DNA from: Methylococcus sp. UBA6136
GTDB lineage: Bacteria; Pseudomonadota; Gammaproteobacteria; Methylococcales; Methylococcaceae
Assembly: GCA_002423305.1 (NCBI GenBank)
Contig: DIVI01000021.1
Coordinates: 4,486-9,702, forward strand
Length of the DNA stretch: 5,217 nucleotides
Direction: 5' to 3'
The notes beneath the pieces are model-generated. The model was not told the origin of the DNA. It was given only the letters and a program-made list of their open reading frames with translations, and did no database searches. Both the position numbers and the translations under genes were made by a program. The first letter of the stretch is position 1. Each line of letters starts with the position of its first letter. Of this stretch, positions 1-4,255 are shown in pieces.

Positions 1-1
1 C

Positions 2-142
2 CGGTGTATTAATGGAACCTCTAAACATTATCCGTTCATGCCCTTCGGCTGCGATCAGGGGAGCGTTGTCGAAGTGCAGTTCATGAGGTTCCCTCAAGTG
101 AATCAGTGGGGGACACGCTATCAAGTCATCACTTTCGCTTAG
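2..142 (+). CDS. Possible 3' end of an upstream gene (partial)
   Basis: Frame 2 is open from the left edge for 46 codons and stops with TAG at 140-142. The visible tail ends in QWGTRYQVITFA and mixes hydrophobic and polar residues as a real C-terminus would. It would converge on the GST gene, whose stop lies about 40 bases further on, which is a sensible gene arrangement. I recognise no family. An open stretch of this length can occur by chance, and the same bases resemble a degenerate palindromic repeat, so the call is weak. The rest of the gene, if real, lies outside the window. Confidence 0.3.
   Translation, partial: RCINGTSKHYPFMPFGCDQGSVVEVQFMRFPQVNQWGTRYQVITFA
14..92. repeat. Degenerate palindromic repeat
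   Basis: GGAACCTC at 14-21 is matched by its exact complement GAGGTTCC at 85-92. Inside it, CCGTTCATGCCCTTCG (32-47) and the region around TTGTCGAAGTGCAGTTCATG (66-85) look like opposed arms of the dispersed repeat CCGTTCATGCCCTTCGACAGGCTCAGG that I recall from many proteobacterial genomes. The arms are poorly preserved. This competes with reading the stretch as the tail of a coding region; both could hold if a repeat was absorbed into the gene end. Confidence 0.3.
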
Positions 143-182
143 GATGGCCCATGCCGGACACCTTGCGCCTGCACAAGTACGT

Positions 183-956
183 TCAGCGGTGGGTCAGCAG
201 TCTTTTAAGTGAAAAGACGGTCCAGACATCAGCGGACTGGTAGCCCGGCGTTGCCGAGAACCGATCAAACCAGGCGATGAGGTCTGGACGATGCGCGACC
301 AGGGCCCCTGCGCCGATCATTTTGAGGCGGGCCAAAAAAACAGCGAGAACCACATCGGCCGCGCTCGGCTTGTCTCCATAAAGATAGGCGCCGCTGGGGA
401 CCGGAACCTGCGCGATGAGATGCGTTGCAGTAACCCTGAGCGCTGCAACCTTGTCCTTGAGTGAACCCTCGATAAAGAAGCCTATGCGCGCCTCGTTTTG
501 GGCAATTTTGTTGGCGAAAGCCTCGCTCAGTTCGGGATGAGCCGCCTGCTGACGTCGTAACGCGATACATGCCTTGCGGAGCAGCCTTGGCAAGACCCAT
601 TGCAGAATGGGCCAGCGCAGCATCGCCGTTCCAAAAGTCAGGCCTTCTATGGAAAAAGCATAATGGGCATCCAGAAAAGATGGTTCGCTGCCATCACCCT
701 CAACAAAGACCTCCGGTCGCTCGCGGACGGCCCATTTCAGAATCTCGCGGCTATCGTCGAGAATGCCGGTCTCTGTCACCAGGGCAGGCACCGTCATGTG
801 GGGATTGATGGCCCCGTACGCGGGCGATAGTTGTTCGCGCCGCCGATGGATGTCCATCAGCCGCGAGGTGTAATCAATTCCCGCAACGGCCAGCGCAAGG
901 CGGGCGATCATTGAATAGTAGGACGGTAAGGCGTTGTAGAGCTTCGGGGTGGCCAT
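183..956 (-). CDS. Glutathione S-transferase-like protein
   Basis: A 257-residue cytosolic protein with the GST layout. The N-terminal thioredoxin-like domain (about residues 4-80) begins KLYNALPSYYSMIARLAL, with Ser/Tyr 12-15 where the catalytic hydroxyl residue of GSTs lies. It continues with the cis-proline loop MTVPALV (Pro57) and DDSREI (Asp68-Ser69), the place where GSTs bind the gamma-glutamyl part of glutathione. The helical C-terminal domain carries the N-capping box SAAD (198-201) in LYGDKPSAADVVLAVFLARL. GSTs conjugate or reduce electrophilic compounds with glutathione; the substrate here cannot be read. I chose ATG at 956 because family similarity starts there. The frame stays open to a GTG at 1037, but those 27 extra residues look non-coding and enter an inverted repeat. 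No strong Shine-Dalgarno precedes 956. The gene diverges from the amine oxidase. Confidence 0.85.
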   Translation of the reverse strand: MATPKLYNALPSYYSMIARLALAVAGIDYTSRLMDIHRRREQLSPAYGAINPHMTVPALVTETGILDDSREILKWAVRERPEVFVEGDGSEPSFLDAHYAFSIEGLTFGTAMLRWPILQWVLPRLLRKACIALRRQQAAHPELSEAFANKIAQNEARIGFFIEGSLKDKVAALRVTATHLIAQVPVPSGAYLYGDKPSAADVVLAVFLARLKMIGAGALVAHRPDLIAWFDRFSATPGYQSADVWTVFSLKRLLTHR

Positions 957-1010
957 GATCAGTGCGGGATTGACTTGGAATTTCAGTACAGCGTGACAAT
1001 TTAATCTATT

Positions 1011-1080
1011 GGCGTGCTCAAAAACCACCTGCAACACCCTACACGTTCGAGGTGTTGTCCTTGGTTTTTTTGAGCGCGCC
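1011..1080. repeat. 70-bp imperfect inverted repeat in divergent intergenic region
   Basis: The outer arms 1011-1024 (GGCGTGCTCAAAAA) and 1067-1080 (TTTTTGAGCGCGCC) pair with one mismatch, which would be a G-U wobble in RNA. Next, CCA (1025-1027) pairs with TGG (1062-1064) beside a 2-nt bulge. After a 4x4 internal loop, CAACACC (1032-1038) pairs exactly with GGTGTTG (1051-1057) around a 12-nt loop. About 24 pairs form in total. It has no T-tract after the stem, so it is not a classic terminator. The flanks CTATT (1006-1010) and CTGTT (1081-1085) differ at one base and could be a decayed target duplication, which would make it a tiny MITE-like element; an operator or RNA hairpin is the alternative. 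Confidence 0.6.
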
Positions 1081-1090
1081 CTGTTATAAG
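1061..1090 (+). promoter_or_regulatory. Candidate sigma70-like promoter for the amine oxidase
   Basis: TTGGTT at 1061-1066 and TATAAG at 1085-1090 are separated by 18 bases, giving a start point near 1097 and a leader of roughly 36 bases before the ATG at 1133. The -10 box matches consensus at five of six positions; the -35 is weaker and lies inside the right arm of the inverted repeat. Predicted by eye only. Confidence 0.4.
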
Positions 1091-1118
1091 CTCTTTACCG
1101 GGCATCGTGTTAACCGCT

Positions 1119-1140
1119 AGAGGTCAATTGTCATGACAAT
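1119..1140 (+). promoter_or_regulatory. Shine-Dalgarno and 14-bp palindrome centred on the start codon
   Basis: AGAGG at 1119-1123 lies 9 bases before ATG 1133 and supports that start. ATTGTCATGACAAT at 1127-1140 is a perfect palindrome with the ATG at 1133-1135, close to its centre. Such a symmetric site could bind a dimeric repressor or, as RNA, fold or self-pair over the initiation codon. Neither role is proven; a 14-bp perfect palindrome is uncommon by chance at a chosen spot. Confidence 0.45.
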
Positions 1141-2494
1141 CAACAGCAGAAGGACTTTTATAAAATTAGCGCTGACCTCAACGGCGGGGCTGGGGTGGCT
1201 TCGGCTCGCCCGGGCAAGCGGTGTCCCGATGAGTTCTGATGTTGTGATTATTGGCGCTGGCATGTCGGGTCTGGCCGCTGCCAAAGATTTAGCCGCAAAG
1301 GGCAGAGGGGTCATTGTATTAGAGGCGCAGAGCAGCATTGGCGGTAGAACGCTAACCGACCGATCTCTTGGCCTGCCGCTTGATTTAGGGGCTTCATGGA
1401 TTCACGGAACAAGAAATAACCCACTTTCAGCCATCGCGAACTCCCTCAATTTATCGACTTTTCCGACCGACTACGATGCCATTCAGCGCTATGATTATGA
1501 TGGCAGAGCAATAACAGAGGCCGAAGACCGCCTGGTAGATGCCAATTACAACAGTTTGATGGCAGGGATCAGAAAAGCCCAGAGGCAAGCAAGAACTGAT
1601 CAATCGCTGGGTGCCGCCATCAATGGGGTTCTTTCAGCAAGGACTTATACCCCGTTTGAGCAGCGCGCGATCAAGTATTCTATCAATACTGATATTGAGC
1701 ATAATTACGCGGCTGATGTCAGCCGGATGTCATTAAAATACTGGGATCAAGACTCGGGCTTTTCTGGTAAAGACGTAATAATAAAACAAGGATATAGTCA
1801 GATAACAGACTATCTTGCCGTGGGTCTCGATGTTCGACTCTCTACGCTGGTCCAAGAGATAGATTATGGCGGAAGCAATGTCACAATTAAAACAAACAAT
1901 GGAACCTTTTCAGCAAAAAAAGTAATTGTGACTGTACCGCTTGGTGTTTTGAAGGCTGGTGCAATTAAGTTTACCCCGGCGTTACCTGCGGGCTACAGTG
2001 CTGCCATCAGCAGGCTTGGCATGGGTGTCTTGAACAAGACTTACCTGCGTTTCCCTTATAGATTCTGGGATAATCAGGAGCAGTTGCTTGGATATATTGG
2101 TCTTGAGCGGGGGCGGTGGGCTGAGTGGTATGATTTTCAGCGTATAACTAATCAGCCGATTCTTCTTGGATTTAATGCGGGTTCATTTGCATCTACTCTT
2201 GAGGCCTATTCTGACGCTCAGACAGTGGCCAGTGCAATGAGTGTTCTAAGGACCATTTATGGGGCTTCGGTACCAGACCCAGTGGGGTACAAAATTACCC
2301 GCTGGGGAAAGAATCCATTTAGTTTTGGGTCCTACTCATTTGTTGGTATAGGTTCTTCTCCTAAGGATTGCGATACGCTTGCATCACCAGTTAATTCAAA
2401 AATTATATTTGCGGGCGAGCACACCATAAAAAAGTATATCGGCACAGCTCATGGTGCTTACCTTTCGGGTTTGAATGCTAGCGCGAAGGTTTAG
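1133..2494 (+). CDS. Tat-exported flavin amine oxidase (polyamine oxidase/LSD1 type)
   Basis: A 453-residue FAD-dependent oxidase, a usual length for the family, which oxidises amines to imines/aldehydes with release of H2O2. The N-terminus has a twin-arginine signal (SRRTFIK, residues 5-11), a hydrophobic stretch, and ARA before Ser29 as likely cleavage site, so it should be exported folded with FAD bound. The FAD-binding motif is VVIIGAGMSG (37-46) with the ribose-binding Glu64 in VLEA. GGRT (70-73) and the substrate-chamber motif GASWIHG (86-92) follow. VIVTVPLGVLK (265-275) is typical of the family. Lys302 in VLNKTYLRF matches the active-site lysine of polyamine oxidases and LSD1. RWGKNPFSFGSYSF (390-403), FAGEHT (426-431) and GAYLSG (441-446) complete the C-terminal FAD and aromatic pocket. 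The substrate is not readable; a polyamine or other primary/secondary amine is likely. The gene stands alone and is more AT-rich, with many ATA/TTA/AGA codons, which suggests transfer. Confidence 0.93.
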   Translation: MTINSRRTFIKLALTSTAGLGWLRLARASGVPMSSDVVIIGAGMSGLAAAKDLAAKGRGVIVLEAQSSIGGRTLTDRSLGLPLDLGASWIHGTRNNPLSAIANSLNLSTFPTDYDAIQRYDYDGRAITEAEDRLVDANYNSLMAGIRKAQRQARTDQSLGAAINGVLSARTYTPFEQRAIKYSINTDIEHNYAADVSRMSLKYWDQDSGFSGKDVIIKQGYSQITDYLAVGLDVRLSTLVQEIDYGGSNVTIKTNNGTFSAKKVIVTVPLGVLKAGAIKFTPALPAGYSAAISRLGMGVLNKTYLRFPYRFWDNQEQLLGYIGLERGRWAEWYDFQRITNQPILLGFNAGSFASTLEAYSDAQTVASAMSVLRTIYGASVPDPVGYKITRWGKNPFSFGSYSFVGIGSSPKDCDTLASPVNSKIIFAGEHTIKKYIGTAHGAYLSGLNASAKV

Positions 2495-2565
2495 GCCATT
2501 ACCGGTTTTATGCTGGGCGGTTTCAAGGACCAAGTGCGTACATGGACGCTCAGTAATGGCCCAGC
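2494..2565. repeat. Overlapping, mutually exclusive inverted repeats after the oxidase stop
   Basis: GGCCATTAC (2494-2502, beginning at the last base of the stop codon) is complementary to GTAATGGCC (2553-2561). GCTGGGC (2512-2518) is complementary to GCCCAGC (2559-2565). The right arms overlap at 2559-2561, so both stems cannot form at once. No T-tract follows, so this is not an intrinsic terminator of standard form. It may protect the mRNA 3' end or be the edge of an inserted element. Confidence 0.4.
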
Positions 2566-2668
2566 CGTACCATCTGTGATTCCCTAGTGCCGGTGGTCAT
2601 GCTTTTTCCATTTTGGACGGAGAGCATGATGACGAAAAGCGATCGAATGAAGTGGAAAAATAAGGGGG
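2566..2668. other. Intergenic stretch with an isolated start-like signal
   Basis: TCATGCT (2597-2603) and AGCATGA (2623-2629) form a 7-bp inverted repeat. The second arm overlaps ATGATG (2626-2631), which is preceded by GGAGAG and so looks like a translation start. The frame reads MTKSDRMKWKNKG and then enters the repeat at 2664, beyond which the protein looks like noise. It may be the 5' stub of a gene cut by the repeat or a chance signal. No homology is recognisable. Confidence 0.25.
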
Positions 2669-2801
2669 CTTGCCTTTTGCCTATCAGCCGACTGCCCGCA
2701 CAATCCATAGCAGAGTCAGTACACCACCCCCGGGGGAGGCCAGGTCAGAATGGTTATTCCACTGCGGTATCTTTGAATTGGCAAAAGGCAAGACCTGACC
2801 C
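2664..2801. repeat. REPIN-like paired repeat
   Basis: CTTGCCTTTTGCC at 2669-2681 recurs as an exact 13-bp inverse at 2780-2792, and the right end continues AAGACCTGACCC to 2801. The inverse of that right end, GGGTCAGGTCTT, occurs exactly at 4168-4179. The left arm's 36 bases 2676-2711 match 4184-4219 without gaps at 30 of 36 positions. Two opposed copies of a short repeat separated by about 100 bases is the architecture of a REPIN, a non-autonomous element moved by RAYT (Y1-type) transposases. I recall GGGTCAGGTCTTG motifs near such genes, but that link is from memory and no transposase is in the window. A 10-bp GC palindrome CCCCCGGGGG sits at 2727-2736. Confidence 0.6.
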
Positions 2802-2924
2802 ATTGCCCAGATTCACGAGGCCATCATTCGCCACGCCGGCGATTCTGCGCAGGTCGTGCAGAGCTACTGCGGTCTTTCCGCCACCGACCTGCAAAATCTC
2901 CTGTTCTTCCTCCAGAGACTCTAG
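2799..2924 (+). pseudogene. C-terminal remnant of a di-heme (DUF1111-like) oxidoreductase
   Basis: Read from the CCC at 2799 to the TAG at 2922-2924, the frame gives 41 residues that start PIAQIHEAIIRHAGDSAQ, contain GLSATDLQNLL and end FFLQRL. This is the pattern of the C-termini of di-heme thiol oxidoreductases (DUF1111) and related cytochrome c peroxidases, which usually read like 'I.EAI..HGGEA......F..LS..D..ALL.FL.SL'. Immediately upstream the frame hits TGA at 2796-2798, which belongs to the repeat end AAGACCTGACCC. The heme-binding CxxCH sites and everything else upstream are absent. The gene has therefore been cut at the repeat boundary. The family call rests on remembered pattern similarity over a short stretch. 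Confidence 0.55.
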
Positions 2925-3032
2925 TCCTGACTTTGTTGTAGCCAGGTGTTCCTCATGACCTCAACCACCGGGATGAAAGCGCATCAGGCTATGCTAATTC
3001 CCACCGAAAACGAATGAGCGCAACTCAGGATG
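2925..3032. other. Short intergenic region, nothing recognised
   Basis: This stretch lies between the di-heme oxidoreductase remnant and the convergent 3' end of the secreted protein gene. I see no convincing stem followed by a T-tract on either strand and no credible reading frame. Confidence 0.4.
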
Positions 3033-3782
3033 TTATGGCACGGTCTTAACCCGAACCGCCTTGGAGGCGGTATTGACCACGCGGAGACTGACAAAATCAA
3101 TGGGTAAGCTATTGTCCAATGGCACATCCATTTGAGTCTTGATTTTTTTGCCTATCACCGTGGCCGTGCTTATCTCGATGCCTGTACCATTGAGTATATG
3201 GACAATCGAGCCACTCAGTTTGGTATCAGCCTTGGGTGTCACAGTGCCGTTAATCGTCAGTATTCGCTTGCTTTCGGAAAAAGTAGCCTTGTCCACCTTC
3301 ACGGATTTCACCGGTTGGCCAAAAGATACTCGAAAATCCTGGCTCGCGGATTGGTTGGTGGCTGTATTGCTTATGCAGGGTGACCAAAGAGCACCCTTGG
3401 CTCTGTTGGTAATCTCAAAATTCAGCTTTTCCACTATTGTTGTCACGGGCAGTCTGGGGGGCCCACCGCACGCTACATTTACACTAGAACCTGACATGCC
3501 CACCCATTTTGGCCATGGCGGCCTAAATATGGTGGCCGCTGTTGCACATGCGCCATTTACTTTCCAACCGGCAATGAGATTGGTACAGGCCGCATCCAGG
3601 TCGGTCCCCTCTAATTGAAACATTACATTCGGCATGTTCTTGCCCCCTGTTGCAGGAGCAATGATCCAGCCATCAACGGGCGGTGGATTGATGACTACCT
3701 TGTCAATGGTTGGCGCGGACAAAACCGCTGTACACGCACATAGGAGACTGGTGCCAAGCACCGCGCATGTTGGACTTTTCAT
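3033..3782 (-). CDS. Secreted protein of unknown function with C-terminal beta-rich domain
   Basis: A 249-residue protein. Residues 1-23 look like a Sec signal peptide: Lys2, then the hydrophobic core CAVLGTSLLCACTAVL, with cleavage probable around LSA (21-23). The nearby Cys15 and Cys17 do not form a convincing lipobox. The mature part has four cysteines (66, 79, 105, 136) that could make two disulfides in a domain spanning about 25-150. A second part (about 155-249), with regular alternating segments such as VKVDKATFSESKRILTINGTV and IDFVSLRVVNTASKAVRVKTV, looks like an Ig-like or similar beta-sandwich. I do not recognise the family. Residues 61-79 (DLDAACTNLIAGWKVNGAC) and the tryptophan/proline-rich FRPPWPKW are distinctive. 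The start at ATG 3780-3782 is chosen because the signal peptide begins there; the Shine-Dalgarno is weak (AGAG about 12 bases away). Upstream lies a broken gene start on the same strand. Confidence 0.75.
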   Translation of the reverse strand: MKSPTCAVLGTSLLCACTAVLSAPTIDKVVINPPPVDGWIIAPATGGKNMPNVMFQLEGTDLDAACTNLIAGWKVNGACATAATIFRPPWPKWVGMSGSSVNVACGGPPRLPVTTIVEKLNFEITNRAKGALWSPCISNTATNQSASQDFRVSFGQPVKSVKVDKATFSESKRILTINGTVTPKADTKLSGSIVHILNGTGIEISTATVIGKKIKTQMDVPLDNSLPIDFVSLRVVNTASKAVRVKTVP

Positions 3783-3828
3783 TGTTTTTTAATCTCTGTT
3801 TCGATGGTAATACAGTCAATGAGATAAG

Positions 3829-3917
3829 ACCGTAGAAGTGAACATCCATATCGTAGGCTTGGGCCGAATTGACCCCCGTGGCGCCACAAATGGCCGCGAA
3901 CAACAGCTTGCTTTCAT
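3829..3917 (-). pseudogene. Truncated, frameshifted 5' end of a secreted-protein gene
   Basis: The minus strand encodes KLLFAAICGATGVNSAQA followed by YDMDVHFYG, a textbook signal peptide with an AQA cleavage site and an apparent start of a mature protein. The only nearby ATG (3915-3917, followed by AAAGCAAG) is out of frame with it: eight bases separate the ATG from the CTG codon, where six or nine would give MK(x)KLLFAAI. After YDMDVHFYG the frame continues LISLTVLPSKQRLKNNEK into the leader of the next gene with no sensible protein. The gene is therefore both frameshifted near its start and cut short. I recall 'D.D.H..G' starts in some exported hypothetical proteins but cannot name the family. 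A very short TTG-started reading (from 3903) would not give a working signal peptide. Confidence 0.45.
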
Positions 3918-4027
3918 CTACGGGATGTCATCCTGAAGGCACCGTATCAAAGATCGGGAGAGAAACCTTGCAAAACAAAACCTTCATAGGCTCATTCACC
4001 CGCGAAAACAGGCATTGTCTTTCTCCG

Positions 4028-4056
4028 ATCATATTAAATTCTTCAAGGTCGTTCAA
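4028..4056 (-). promoter_or_regulatory. Candidate sigma70-like promoter on the minus strand
   Basis: On the minus strand TTGAAC (4051-4056) and TATGAT (4028-4033) are exactly 17 bases apart; the -10 matches consensus at five of six positions and the -35 at four. Transcription would begin near 4020 and run toward the truncated gene start at 3917 and then the secreted protein gene at 3782. GGAGAAAG followed by ATG at 4013-4015 lies just after the -10 box and opens a frame of only seven codons. I take that as incidental or a leader peptide at most. Confidence 0.45.
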
Positions 4057-4166
4057 CCCTGCATGGGGCGCCAAATAGGTACATTCCTTTGCCGTCAATG
4101 CCGAAAATAGAAGGTTGACAGACCTTTGTCGAGGTAATAATAAAACTATCCGCCAGAGAAAACTAA

Positions 4167-4222
4167 GGGGTCAGGTCTTTCACTTTGCCTTTCCGCCCAC
4201 TTCCCGCAAAAGCCATAGCGGG
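4167..4222 (+). repeat. Single copy of the GGGTCAGGTCTT repeat
   Basis: GGGTCAGGTCTT at 4168-4179 is the exact inverse of 2790-2801. The 36 bases 4184-4219 match 2676-2711 ungapped at 30 positions, including CCCGCA and CCATAGC. The copy contains a small stem, CCCGC (4203-4207) with GCGGG (4218-4222), which the other copy has lost. It lies within 90 bases downstream of the antiporter stop, a typical place for REP-type repeats, where it might act in transcript 3' end formation. Only one arm is visible, so this is a solo repeat or half of a decayed pair. Confidence 0.6.
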
Positions 4223-4255
4223 CATAGGGGTGTTTCCGTTAGGCTGAACTGAACC

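Noticed and set aside
957..1037. N-terminal extension of the GST to a GTG at 1037
   Set aside because: The 27 extra residues do not resemble the start of a GST, overlap the intergenic inverted repeat, and have no good Shine-Dalgarno; the GST fold begins right after ATG 956.
2587..2958. 123-codon open frame on the + strand
   Set aside because: Its protein is rich in Ser, Pro, Arg and Cys without pattern, it crosses the REPIN-like repeat, and it overlaps the di-heme remnant in another frame. Only the ATGATG start at 2626 looks signal-like.
3139..3618. 159-codon open frame on the + strand opposite the secreted protein gene
   Set aside because: It is antisense to a gene with a clear signal peptide, has no Shine-Dalgarno of note, and shows no recognisable domain.
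3814..3819. TTGACT on the minus strand as a -35 box for the secreted protein gene
   Set aside because: The position 17 bases downstream reads GAGATT, which matches only half of the -10 consensus; the pair at 4028-4056 is better.
3703..3903. 66-codon minus-strand frame from TTG at 3903 as a real gene
   Set aside because: It lacks the positively charged signal peptide start, overlaps the secreted protein gene, and ends in meaningless sequence; it is better explained as the remains of a truncated gene.
4238..4244. GTTAGGC, which fits the core of an integron attC site
   Set aside because: No matching RYYYAAC partner at a suitable distance and no attC-like folded arms were found; a 7-mer match alone is expected by chance.
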